Source: JAGQPD01 sp020426865 (GTDB lineage Bacteria > Planctomycetota > Planctomycetia > Pirellulales > Pirellulaceae). From it: 64,000 nucleotides of DNA. Each line of letters opens with the position of its first letter. The first letter of the stretch is position 1. Location of the stretch: assembly GCA_041399065.1 (NCBI GenBank), contig JAWKTN010000002.1, positions 124,001-188,000 of the forward strand, written 5' to 3'. Shown here piece by piece: positions 1 through 7,980 of the stretch. The position numbers and the translations under genes were made by a program. The notes below the pieces were generated by a model. The model was not told the DNA's origin, ran no database searches, and saw only the letters and a program-made list of their open reading frames with translations.

Positions 1-1
1 T

Positions 2-442
2 GTTTTTCTCGCCATGCTGGCCGTCGTCCCAATCATGTTCGCCAGCATTTACTTGGCCCGCTTCCAGCACAAGTTTCAGCTGCACAAGGTCATCCAACTC
101 GTCCTGGCCACCGCCTTGCTGCTGGCCGTAGTGGCATTCGAAACCGAAGTCCGACTGACCGGCGAAGCCTGGCGGCTTCGCAGCGAACCGTCTCCGTTTT
201 ATGTCGAAGGTTCCTGGAACGATTGGATCGACTATACATTGGCCATCCATTTGTTGTTCGCCATCCCGGCCCCCTTCCTGTGGGGCATCGTCATCTATCG
301 GGCACTGCGGCATTTTCCTCGGCCGGCTGCCCCGTCGGCTCACAGCCGTGCCCATCGCATCTGGGGACGACTGGCGGCGATCGTGATGACCGCCACCGCG
401 GTAACCGGCTGGTGCTTTTACTATCTGGCGTTCGTGGCCTAA
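2..442 (+). CDS. DUF420-like membrane protein, 5' partial
   Basis: The reading frame is open to the left edge of the window, so the first visible Met (base 14) need not be the true start. The visible ~146 residues hold about four hydrophobic segments, with an H-K-F-x-L-H-K stretch after the first and an FETEVR motif after the second. This pattern of buried His near membrane segments resembles the DUF420/YozB family of small integral membrane proteins linked to cytochrome oxidase assembly in other bacteria. A role in respiratory-chain assembly is family inference; no neighbouring oxidase gene is visible because the gene lies at the edge. The downstream gene (leuA) is convergent. Confidence 0.6.
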   Translation, partial: VFLAMLAVVPIMFASIYLARFQHKFQLHKVIQLVLATALLLAVVAFETEVRLTGEAWRLRSEPSPFYVEGSWNDWIDYTLAIHLLFAIPAPFLWGIVIYRALRHFPRPAAPSAHSRAHRIWGRLAAIVMTATAVTGWCFYYLAFVA

Positions 443-531
443 GTGGAACTTGGCCACGAACGGGGAACCCTCCTATTCCAAGTGCCGAATCGGCCACTGC
501 CAATGCTCGGCAGGACCGACGCGTGGCCGCC

Positions 532-2097
532 TTACAGCGTCGGCTTCAGCGGTGGAGGTGGGCTTGTTGAAATATTATTCACGGCATTGAGAATCGCCCG
601 GATCGTGGCCTCGACCGTGTCGGTGGACACGCCGCGTCCCCGGTAAGCACGACCATTGTGTTCAACTTCCAACGTCACTTCCCCCTGGGCATCGTGGCCC
701 AACGTGGCGCTTCGCACTTGATAATCTTTGCACGCGAGCTTCAGACCTGTTAACTTTTCCGTGGCCAGAAATGCCGCGTCGATGGGACCGTCGCCGTCAG
801 ACATTTCTTCCGTCAGCTCTTGATCACCATGGCGAATCGTCAATTTCACGTGTGGCTGCTGCCCCGTCCCTGATCGCACCTCGAATGCTACGAGCGACCA
901 GGCTTCATCCTCAATGTTGTGGATCTCCTGCTTGATCAATGCCGCAATGTCGCCGTCGTAAATCTCCTTTTTCTTGTCTGCCAGTTCCTTGAAGCGATCA
1001 AACAACTGCTGCAATTGTTCCTGCGAAAGATGAAACCCCAAGGCCATCGCGCGATCGGCCAAAGCCGCTCGGCCACTGTGCTTGCCCAACACCAAATCGG
1101 TCTTGGCAAAGCCGACGTCTTCGGGGTGCATGATCTCGTAGGTCGTGCGTTCCTTCAGCATTCCATCTTGGTGAATGCCCGCTTCATGGGCGAAGGCGTT
1201 GCGACCCACGATGGCCTTGTTTCGCTGCACTTGCAGGCCGGTAATTCCCGACACGAGGCGGCTCGTTGGGACCAATCGTTGCGTATTGATCTTGGTATCG
1301 GCGTCGTAATAATCACCTCGCGTTCGCAAGGCCATGACAACCTCTTCGAGCGAACAGTTTCCGGCACGTTCGCCGATGCCGTTGATGGTGCATTCGATTT
1401 GTCCGGCGCCGTTTTCTACCGCTGCCAAGCTGTTGGCAACGGCAAGACCCAGATCGTTGTGGCAGTGGACGCTGATCACGGCATCGTTGATGTTGGGTAC
1501 TCGCTCGCACAGAGTCCGGATCACGTGTGCCATATGATAGGGGGTGGCATAGCCCACGGTGTCTGGGATATTGACAGTCGACGCCCCGGCGGCGATGGCG
1601 GCCTGCACGACCTGGCACAAGAAATCCAATTCTGTGCGAGCCGCATCTTCCGGGGAGAACTCGATGTCGTCGACATAACCGCGGGCCTTTTGCACCCCCT
1701 CGACGGCACGCTGCACGATCTCTTCGCGTGACATTTTGAGTTTAAACTCGCGATGGATAGCACTGGTGGCGAGGAACACATGGATCCGCGGCGTTTCGGC
1801 AGACTCGACAGCTTCGGCGGCCCGCTCGATGTCACGATCTTGGCAGCGAGCCAATCCGCAAATGGTCGCCCCGCGAACTTGGCGAGCGATTTCGCGGACC
1901 GCCTCAAAGTCGCCGGGCGACGCGATCGGGAATCCGGCCTCAATAATGTCCACGCCCAGATCGACCAAGGCGTGCGCGATTTTCAGTTTCTCTTCCAGGT
2001 TCATGCTCGCGCCCGGCGATTGCTCACCGTCGCGAAGCGTGGTGTCGAAGATGCGAATGATCCGTTTGGATGGCGAAGTCGAGTGGTTGGTAGTCAT
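532..2097 (-). CDS. leuA: 2-isopropylmalate synthase
   Basis: Catalyses condensation of acetyl-CoA with 2-oxoisovalerate, the first committed step of leucine synthesis, in the cytoplasm. The 521-residue length fits the long bacterial LeuA class. The N-terminal TIM barrel begins IRIFDTTLRDGEQSPGASM, the signature with the first metal-binding Asp. HCHNDLGLAVANSL gives the His-x-His metal ligands, and GIGERAGNCSLEE follows. The last ~130 residues form the regulatory LeuA dimer domain (leucine binding), with DGDGPIDAAF and GRGVSTDTVEA. The start is the ATG giving MTTNHSTSPSK about 16 residues before the barrel. leuB lies 4.8 kb away on the opposite strand, so the two are not an operon. Feedback by leucine is expected from the family, not shown here. 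Confidence 0.97.
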   Translation of the reverse strand: MTTNHSTSPSKRIIRIFDTTLRDGEQSPGASMNLEEKLKIAHALVDLGVDIIEAGFPIASPGDFEAVREIARQVRGATICGLARCQDRDIERAAEAVESAETPRIHVFLATSAIHREFKLKMSREEIVQRAVEGVQKARGYVDDIEFSPEDAARTELDFLCQVVQAAIAAGASTVNIPDTVGYATPYHMAHVIRTLCERVPNINDAVISVHCHNDLGLAVANSLAAVENGAGQIECTINGIGERAGNCSLEEVVMALRTRGDYYDADTKINTQRLVPTSRLVSGITGLQVQRNKAIVGRNAFAHEAGIHQDGMLKERTTYEIMHPEDVGFAKTDLVLGKHSGRAALADRAMALGFHLSQEQLQQLFDRFKELADKKKEIYDGDIAALIKQEIHNIEDEAWSLVAFEVRSGTGQQPHVKLTIRHGDQELTEEMSDGDGPIDAAFLATEKLTGLKLACKDYQVRSATLGHDAQGEVTLEVEHNGRAYRGRGVSTDTVEATIRAILNAVNNISTSPPPPLKPTL

Positions 2098-2321
2098 GTT
2101 TGGGGTCCTTCTCGGGCAAAGCCGCGGGAATGAGCGGCGATCATGGTACGAAGTATAGGAGAAAACGCACAGTACGTGTTTCCGGCCGGCCTAATGCCGG
2201 CCGCGTAGTAACAACCGCGCCCTCGCCCATCCTCGACCGGTAGTACACATTCCAAGCCAGACCTTCATACTGCCAATCCCGTAACTATCGATAACATTTT
2301 GTCGCTGGTGCCAATACCAAT

Positions 2322-2358
2322 AAAAAAAACCCCGACGGCCTTTCGCAAGCCTCGGGGC
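2322..2358 (-). terminator. Rho-independent terminator of the sigma factor/lipoprotein run
   Basis: Read on the minus strand, a GC-rich stem (GCCCCGAGGC paired with GCCGTCGGGG, small internal mismatch) is followed directly by a run of eight T. It lies 200 bases beyond the stop of the lipoprotein gene at 2566-3519, so it probably ends that transcript. Confidence 0.75.
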
Positions 2359-2410
2359 TGATCGTTTCGTCTTGCTGTTCGTTTCTTGTCGACGCCGAAG
2401 AAACGTAAAA

Positions 2411-2452
2411 CCCCTACAACTTGCCTAAGGCAAGCAATCGTAGCAGCAGGGG
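2411..2452. other. Nested inverted repeats in the lipoprotein gene 3' region
   Basis: A perfect 6-bp hairpin (CTTGCC TAA GGCAAG, 2420-2434) sits inside an outer CCCCT/AGGGG pair (2411-2415 and 2448-2452). It lies between the lipoprotein stop and the terminator, so it would be in the 3' UTR of that mRNA. Function unknown; it could be an RNA-stability element or chance. Confidence 0.3.
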
Positions 2453-2565
2453 TAACAAGTCTCGGCGTGTCATGGGTCACGTAACGGATGGAGATTCAAG
2501 AACTGTGTCGCAAATTCGACTTCTCGTCATTAGTTTTTAGCCTGCAACCGGTGGAAGGTCAAGCG

Positions 2566-3519
2566 TTATTGTGGCAACAGTTGGACTTCGGACAGGTGCG
2601 TTGGCGGATATCCATCATATTCGGGCATTGTCCACAATTGGACAGGATCGGCCTGCAATTGGTTCACGGAAATCGAATCCATGCGAAGCGTAATCGTGTT
2701 GATCTGCGTCGATGGCAGGCGGATCACGACTTGCCTTGGCAGCGTCACGCCATGGGACGGATCATGGCGATGTTGGCTGGCCCAAACGGAGGCCAGATTG
2801 CGCATCGAGGCATCAAACACGTGTTGCTGCACCACCCAGCCGTATTTCCCGTCGACGATCAACTGCTTGGTCCAAGGGCCATCCGGGCCGGCAACAACGT
2901 ATCGGATTTCCAAGCGGCCGTCGCTGTGGGGATAGGGGCCGGAGATTTGGCCGTGTTGCGGATCAAGGTTGATCAGGCCGAGAGCTTCAATCAACCATTG
3001 GGGCGGAATCGGCAGGACTTGCTGGGCGTCGGCCGAGAGCGGGCGATCGTGATGGCCGTAAAAGACAGCGGGGGGATCGGTGCGTCGGGCCCAGAGCCAG
3101 AAGATCAAGTCATTGCTGCCCATATCCAGTTCCGGGCCAGTCATCCGAGTACCGGCGCGCATCCGAAAGCGTTGGGGGCGTTCCAGCGCGATGTCGGCGG
3201 TCAGGGTCGGCGCACCAGCTACGGATAGCTTGGCATCGCGGATCTGCAACTGTTGTATACTGCCCGTTTGACCGTTGATCGCCGCCACCATCTGTTCGAG
3301 CGTGGGGGTCGAGTCAAAGGCGACCGGCGGGGCTGGCGGCTGATCTCGACCGTTCCAGCGACTCAGCGCGCAGCCGCTGGCCGTCGACCAGACGACCACC
3401 AGCATGGCAAAGATCAAAACCTTCGCCAGGCGACGGGCCGGTTCATGGTGCAGACGGGACAACAACACATCGGCGTCAGCCCTGAAATCGGTGGTGATGG
3501 TGGTGGTCGTCGTCCGCAT
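2566..3519 (-). CDS. Putative lipoprotein, LolA/LolB-like
   Basis: A 317-residue protein with a cytoplasmic N-terminal stretch, a hydrophobic segment (residues ~34-48) and a possible lipobox ending in ASGC near residue 49, so it is probably a lipid-anchored envelope protein. The mature part has alternating beta-rich segments (TLEQMVAAINGQTGSIQQLQI; LTADIALERPQRFRMRAG) typical of the LolA/LolB-type half-barrel seen in many planctomycete lipoproteins. It lies 63 bases downstream of a small conserved gene that follows an ECF sigma factor, which suggests co-transcription and a link to envelope sensing. The LolA-like assignment rests on overall pattern only; no catalytic motif is seen. Confidence 0.65.
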   Translation of the reverse strand: MRTTTTTITTDFRADADVLLSRLHHEPARRLAKVLIFAMLVVVWSTASGCALSRWNGRDQPPAPPVAFDSTPTLEQMVAAINGQTGSIQQLQIRDAKLSVAGAPTLTADIALERPQRFRMRAGTRMTGPELDMGSNDLIFWLWARRTDPPAVFYGHHDRPLSADAQQVLPIPPQWLIEALGLINLDPQHGQISGPYPHSDGRLEIRYVVAGPDGPWTKQLIVDGKYGWVVQQHVFDASMRNLASVWASQHRHDPSHGVTLPRQVVIRLPSTQINTITLRMDSISVNQLQADPVQLWTMPEYDGYPPTHLSEVQLLPQ

Positions 3520-3582
3520 CCTTGCGGTTCCTTCCCTCGCGCCGCATCCTGCGGCGTTGTTAACGTGTTAATAACTCACGGG

Positions 3583-4068
3583 CTAGGCGGCGTGTGAAAA
3601 CAACAGTCGAGCCAATTCATCCTGGATTCGATGGGCGGTCTGGCGATCGGGCATGACGACGGGAACATCGTATTCGGTTTCATTGCGCGGGCAGAAGACG
3701 ACGAGAGACTCGGAACCGTCATCGTGTTCCTTGGTTTCTTCCAGGCGGAAGATACGGCGGCGAATCATCAGCAGCGTGAGGACGTAGCGCATTTCTCCAC
3801 TGTCGGGGCGATCTTCAAGTTGCAGGAAGTAGTCGAGCATCACGTCGTTGGGCGCCCAGTGGACTTTGCGAGCATCGAGGTCGGGCAGGACCGACTTCCA
3901 CCATCCGATGCAGTTCTCTGGGGGGCCGCACCAGGCATCGCTAGCATAGTCGAGTCGCTGGATTTCGGTTCCGGCATCGACCAAGACGGAGTAAAAAGTC
4001 TCGCCGGGGCGGAACTCGCGATCGGTAGCTGCGCACCGTTTGGTGCAGCGTTTGATTTCAAAATCCAT
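3583..4068 (-). CDS. Conserved small protein with N-terminal Cys pattern
   Basis: A 161-residue soluble protein of unknown function. It begins MDFEIKRCTKRCAATDREF with a C-x3-C pair, then GETFYSVLV, and has a Trp-rich stretch (CGPPENCIGWWKSVLP) near residues 47-62 with two more Cys. The four Cys could bind a metal, although the spacing is not a standard zinc ribbon. It sits 21 bases downstream of an ECF sigma factor gene and 63 bases upstream of a lipoprotein gene on the same strand. That position suggests an accessory or regulatory partner of the sigma factor, but this is inference. There is no signal peptide or membrane segment. Confidence 0.7.
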   Translation of the reverse strand: MDFEIKRCTKRCAATDREFRPGETFYSVLVDAGTEIQRLDYASDAWCGPPENCIGWWKSVLPDLDARKVHWAPNDVMLDYFLQLEDRPDSGEMRYVLTLLMIRRRIFRLEETKEHDDGSESLVVFCPRNETEYDVPVVMPDRQTAHRIQDELARLLFSHAA

Positions 4069-4089
4069 AGCACCAATGATTGGTATCGA

Positions 4090-4647
4090 CTAATCGACGT
4101 GCGTAGCGCGACGCATTTTCTCGCGAGCGCGTGAAAGCGTGGGTCCGATGCTGTTTTCCGGGATCCCCACGTTGTGGCTGATCTCTTGGTAGGTCTTTCC
4201 TTCCAAATGGTACATCCGCACAACATCGGCTTCGCGGCCACTCAGTTCATCCAGCAGCCGGTGGACTTCCTCGGTATCCTCGATGCGCCGCTCGCCAGCA
4301 TTGCTGGCAGGTTGGGGGACCGACTGGTTGATCGGCGCGGTCGTCTTGCGGCCGTGCAACAGCCGCACCGTCACACGGCGGGCGATGACGGTCAGATAAG
4401 TCGCCAAGCTGCTCTCCCCGCGGAAGTTGCGGAGAATGGCGTAATCGTTTTCGAGGATCGCCAAAAAAACTTCCGCACAGAGATCTTCCCGGTCTTCATT
4501 GCTGAGCCGGATCGAGCGTGACTGAGCGGAGTGGTTGACGACGTGGACAACGAGCCCGAGGTAGCGGTCGACAAAGTCTTCCCATGACCTTGGCGCGCGC
4601 GACAGGCAGCGTTGCAGGAGGTTCCGGTCGATTTCGGAAAGGGCCAC
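4090..4647 (-). CDS. ECF-family RNA polymerase sigma factor
   Basis: A 185-residue sigma-70 family protein of ECF size that directs RNA polymerase to alternative promoters. Region 2 is near residues 20-95 (EDFVDRYLGLVVHVV, then EDLCAEVFLAILENDYAILRNF with the SSLATYLTVIARR helix). Region 4 is the C-terminal helix-turn-helix (LSGREADVVRMYHLEGKTYQEIS followed by IGPTLSRAREKMRR). It heads a three-gene minus-strand run with a small Cys-containing protein and a lipoprotein. No anti-sigma factor with a recognisable zinc motif or membrane segment is adjacent, so control is unclear; the small downstream protein is the obvious candidate. The target regulon is unknown. Confidence 0.9.
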   Translation of the reverse strand: MALSEIDRNLLQRCLSRAPRSWEDFVDRYLGLVVHVVNHSAQSRSIRLSNEDREDLCAEVFLAILENDYAILRNFRGESSLATYLTVIARRVTVRLLHGRKTTAPINQSVPQPASNAGERRIEDTEEVHRLLDELSGREADVVRMYHLEGKTYQEISHNVGIPENSIGPTLSRAREKMRRATHVD

Positions 4648-5189
4648 GGGCTCGTACCTTCTTCATTGAGGGATCTTCACCGGGTATTTTTCCCGGGCTA
4701 CACACAGCATCCATTCTGGGTACCGAGATCCATTCCGGGTACCATTGGGTGTTTCGGGCAGAATCGGGAAAATCACCCGAATTTGCCCAAAGCCCAATGA
4801 TTCGATTTTAGGATCAGGTGGAATATGAAGCAAGTCGAACCTACCTGAAAGGTTTGGTCCGTGTCGGGGGTCCCCGATACTTGACACAGTTTGGGGAGAC
4901 TACTAAATTTCCGGAAGATATGCGGGCGTTTGCGACAAGTACTTGAGATGCAAGAACTTGGATCAATCCGGTTGGGCCGGTTTGGTCGTCCTGGCAAAGC
5001 ACCTGGGGAGGTTGACGGTGACCTGGGTGAGCGGTCAGGAATCGCTGGTGATGCCCCATATTTGGGCCGATAACCAGTTAGACTGTCGGTGCTTCTGCGT
5101 CTATTAGTCGGACTGGGCACTGCCCGCCAGGCAATCACCCTACACGTCAGCACAATTCAAATCAGGCGATCGAAGGAGACTCATTACCA
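4648..5189. other. Divergent intergenic region, no gene seen
   Basis: A 542-base gap between the divergent sigma factor and ferredoxin genes must hold both promoters. It contains short direct repeats (CCATTC-GGGTACC twice near 4710-4742) but no convincing coding frame, tRNA or long hairpin. Confidence 0.5.
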
Positions 5190-5462
5190 ATGACTCACGT
5201 AGTGGCCCAACCTTGTTTCGGATGCAAGTATACAGACTGCGTCGTGGTCTGTCCGGTCGAATGCTTCTACGAAGGGGAAAAAATGGTTTATATCCACCCC
5301 GAAGAATGCATTGACTGCGAAGCTTGCGTACCGGAATGTCCCGTCGAGGCGATTTTCCATGAAGACAATCTTCCGGAAGACCAGCTTCCCTTCAAGGAAC
5401 TCAACGCCGAGATGGCGCCGCAGTGCCCGGTGATTACCGAGAAAAAGGATCCGCTTGTATAA
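5190..5462 (+). CDS. fdxA: 7Fe ferredoxin (3Fe-4S/4Fe-4S)
   Basis: A 90-residue low-potential electron carrier. The first Cys cluster is C9-x2-C12-x4-C17-x3-C21-P followed by C25, the spacing of Azotobacter-type 7Fe ferredoxins. The second is C-IDC-EAC-VPEC-P near residues 40-50. PVECFYEGEKMVYIHPEECIDC matches the family very closely in order. The start is supported by AAGGAGA ten bases upstream. The gene is monocistronic: a strong terminator follows within 45 bases. Its redox partner is not evident from the neighbourhood. Confidence 0.96.
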   Translation: MTHVVAQPCFGCKYTDCVVVCPVECFYEGEKMVYIHPEECIDCEACVPECPVEAIFHEDNLPEDQLPFKELNAEMAPQCPVITEKKDPLV

Positions 5463-5506
5463 GCGCCACTTTTCAACTGCGGATGCAGGTTTAGCAAACA
5501 TGATAG

Positions 5507-5534
5507 CCCCGGGCATTTTGTCCGGGGTTTTTTG
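5507..5534 (+). terminator. Terminator of the ferredoxin gene
   Basis: CCCCGG-GCATTTTGT-CCGGGG hairpin followed immediately by TTTTTTG, 45 bases after the ferredoxin stop codon: a classic intrinsic terminator. Confidence 0.93.
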
Positions 5535-5788
5535 TTGCGCGCGTGCCATCACCGGTCCCGCACAATCACATCATGCACGGTTTTTTCGCCAACAAATTCC
5601 CACGTTTTCCTCGCATCTCGGCTTGCCCCGACTACCGACAGCAAATTAGGATGAAGGAATCAACAGGACGTATGCGAGCAGAATCCAAGCGACTTGCGTC
5701 AAACCGACGCAAAAGGTGACACAACAATGCACTGTCGATTCTGCAGACATTTTCATGCCAGCTCGAAAGCCTTCCGGGGGAAACGAAC

Positions 5789-6097
5789 GTGATCCATCAC
5801 ACGTGTGACCGCTGTAAGAGAATCATTGACCCAGAGTCTGATGTACGCTATGTCGTTCGCTTGGAAGTGCGAGCCGTGATGGATCCCATCGACATGGATG
5901 AAGACGAGAATGACCGCGACCACCTGCTGGAACTGCATGAGATCCTCGAACGATGCGACGACGAGGATTGCGACGAAATCAGCGAAGAGATCTATCAGTC
6001 CAAGCGATTCGACCTCTGCCCGGCTTGCCATCGAAAATTCTTGAAAAATCCCGTAGGACGAGAATCTGTCCCTCATCTGGGTTTCAGCCAGAACTAA
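5789..6097 (+). CDS. Small acidic zinc-finger-like protein
   Basis: A 102-residue protein with two CxxC pairs: CDRC near residues 6-9 and CPAC near residues 76-79, a spacing that suggests a split zinc ribbon. Between them is a very acidic stretch (MDEDENDRDHLLELHEILERCDDEDCDE). No catalytic motif, signal peptide or membrane segment. It precedes an SNase-like gene on the same strand by 40 bases, so the two may share a transcript. Function unknown; a metal-binding adaptor or regulator is a guess. Confidence 0.7.
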   Translation: MIHHTCDRCKRIIDPESDVRYVVRLEVRAVMDPIDMDEDENDRDHLLELHEILERCDDEDCDEISEEIYQSKRFDLCPACHRKFLKNPVGRESVPHLGFSQN

Positions 6098-6136
6098 GAG
6101 ACTCCTTGCGCCGACTGTCAAACGAATTGAGCTGCC

Positions 6137-6682
6137 ATGCGAGTTTCGTGGCGCCACTACCGTTGGCCCGCTACGGCATTCCGCCGGTTATCAACCCGCA
6201 GCAAATTGATCCTGCTGCTGGCGCTCTGTGTCGCCCTCCGCGCCACCTGGGATCACTTCCAATGGCGACACCGACTATCCACCGTGCCGGCACTCGACGA
6301 AGGGCAGTACGCGGTGGCTCAAGTCATTGACGATTTTACGCTGCTGCTTCTCGATCCAAATCGCCACACCAATGATCATCGCCCCGCGCAGGCACAACTA
6401 AAGCTACTCGGCGTCGAACCGATCGACCGCACGCCCAATCCGGCGGGCTGGGCCACCCGCCAATTCATCGCCAATCATCCCGTCCGACTACGGCTCGATC
6501 GCCGCCGAATCGATCGCGACGGAAACCTGCTCGGCTACATCTACGTCAACGACGAGCTCCTCAACGAACACCTCGTACGCCTCGGACTGGCTCGCGTAGC
6601 AACTCACCCAGGTGATTCCGCCAGCGTCGTGCGGCAACTGAAAAAGGCCGAACTCGACTCGCTGCAAGCACGAAACCAGTAA
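6137..6682 (+). CDS. SNase (thermonuclease)-fold protein, probably catalytically altered
   Basis: A 181-residue protein with an N-terminal membrane/signal segment (LILLLALCVALRATW, residues ~24-38) and a staphylococcal nuclease-like OB fold afterwards. The family pattern is clear in QLKLLGVEPID, RRIDRDGNLLGYIYVND and LLNEHLVRLGLARV. The active-site residues of classical thermonucleases (Arg35, Glu43, Arg87) align with Lys, Asp and Asn here, so nuclease activity is doubtful. It may be a binding domain tethered at the membrane. The gene follows a small zinc-finger-like gene by 40 bases and precedes leuB by 190 bases. Confidence 0.8.
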   Translation: MRVSWRHYRWPATAFRRLSTRSKLILLLALCVALRATWDHFQWRHRLSTVPALDEGQYAVAQVIDDFTLLLLDPNRHTNDHRPAQAQLKLLGVEPIDRTPNPAGWATRQFIANHPVRLRLDRRRIDRDGNLLGYIYVNDELLNEHLVRLGLARVATHPGDSASVVRQLKKAELDSLQARNQ

Positions 6683-6872
6683 AACCGCAGTGAACCACAA
6701 CGCCAAGCGGCTTCGTGCCCGTCGTTGGCATGGTCCGTCCTTGTCGCAGCTTCTGGTGTGTTCTACAATTCGGCCTCCTACCCACCGCAGTTTTTGCCAA
6801 ACATGATCATGGGCCACCCGATCGGGACGCGCCCGGTTTTTGATAGAGAGTTCGATAGTGAGGTTGTCAACG

Positions 6873-7934
6873 ATGCGTATCGCTGTTATCCCCGGCGACG
6901 GAACAGGCCCAGAAGTAACCGCTGAGGCCTTGAAGGTCCTGCAAGCTGCCTCGGTCAAGCACGGCTTCTCTTACGACCTGGTCCACTACGACTTCGGCGG
7001 CGATCGCTACCTGAAAACTGGCGAAATCCTACCGGCTGGCGCCGTCGATGAGCTAAAAGCCTGCGATGCCATCTTTCTGGGCGCAGTTGGCCATCCCGAT
7101 GTTGCCCCCGGGATCCTGGAGAAAGGTCTGCTGCTGGAATTGCGGTTTCAACTGGACCAATACATCAACCTGCGCCCCGTGAAATTGTATCCCGGTGTGG
7201 AAACGCCACTGGCCGGCAAAGGCCCGGAGCATATCGACTTCGTCGTTGTCCGCGAAAATACGGAAGACCTCTATTGCGGTGTGGGCGGGTTCCTGAAAAA
7301 AAACACCGCTGATGAAGTTGCCACTCAATCGGCCGTCTACACGCGCAAAGGTTGCGAACGCTGTATCCGCTGGGCCTTTGATTTCACGCGAGCTCGCAAC
7401 AACCCCAAAGGAAAAATGCTTACGCTCGTCGCCAAGACTAACGTGCTGACCTACGGACATGATCTCTGGTGGCGCACGTTCCAGGACGTCGCCAAGGAAT
7501 ACCCCGACGTGAAAGCCGACTACAATCACGTCGACGCCTGCTGCATGTGGATGGTCAAAAATCCCGAATACTATGATGTGATCGTTACCACCAACATGTT
7601 CGGCGATATCATCACCGACCTGGGCGCCATGTTGCAAGGTGGCATGGGGGTCGCCGCCGGCGGGAATATCAACCCCGACGCAGGCGGGACTAGCATGTTT
7701 GAACCGATGGGAGGAAGCGCGCCCAAGTACACGGGCCAAAATGTCATTAACCCGATCGCGGCCATCGGCGCCATGTCGATGCTGTTGGAACAATCCGGGC
7801 AAGCTGCCGCCGGCAACGACATCCTGCAAGCCATTCAAGTGGTCACCGGTACCAAAATGAAAAGCCAGGCCGCCGGCCGAATGGGATACAGCACCACAGA
7901 AGTCGGTGACCTTGTTGTGTCGGCCATGAAGTAG
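6873..7934 (+). CDS. leuB: 3-isopropylmalate dehydrogenase (isocitrate/isopropylmalate dehydrogenase family)
   Basis: An NAD-dependent beta-decarboxylating dehydrogenase of 353 residues. It begins MRIAVIPGDGTGPEV, the family's first strand and glycine motif. It has VVRENTEDLYCG (substrate/metal loop), then VIVTTNMFGDIITDLGAMLQGGMG with the metal-binding Asp pair, and FEPMGGSAPKYTGQNVINPIA, the NAD-binding end. The start at 6873 is preferred over an in-frame ATG at 6840 because the homologous region begins there and GTGAGG lies about ten bases upstream. With leuA in the same window, the leucine pathway is the likely role. The GGSAPKYTG variant also occurs in related decarboxylating dehydrogenases, so substrate is not certain. 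Confidence 0.88.
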   Translation: MRIAVIPGDGTGPEVTAEALKVLQAASVKHGFSYDLVHYDFGGDRYLKTGEILPAGAVDELKACDAIFLGAVGHPDVAPGILEKGLLLELRFQLDQYINLRPVKLYPGVETPLAGKGPEHIDFVVVRENTEDLYCGVGGFLKKNTADEVATQSAVYTRKGCERCIRWAFDFTRARNNPKGKMLTLVAKTNVLTYGHDLWWRTFQDVAKEYPDVKADYNHVDACCMWMVKNPEYYDVIVTTNMFGDIITDLGAMLQGGMGVAAGGNINPDAGGTSMFEPMGGSAPKYTGQNVINPIAAIGAMSMLLEQSGQAAAGNDILQAIQVVTGTKMKSQAAGRMGYSTTEVGDLVVSAMK

Positions 7935-7980
7935 TTGGCCCCCTCGCCATGCGTGGAGGTGCGGCAACAGGCAACACCTC

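Noticed and set aside
919..1731. 270-codon plus-strand frame opposite leuA
   Set aside because: It is the antisense of a gene with full LeuA motifs and shows no family pattern of its own.
2265..2480. 71-codon minus-strand frame
   Set aside because: It crosses the intrinsic terminator and the nested hairpin, with no domain or ribosome site.
2488..3228. 246-codon plus-strand frame
   Set aside because: Antisense shadow of the lipoprotein gene.
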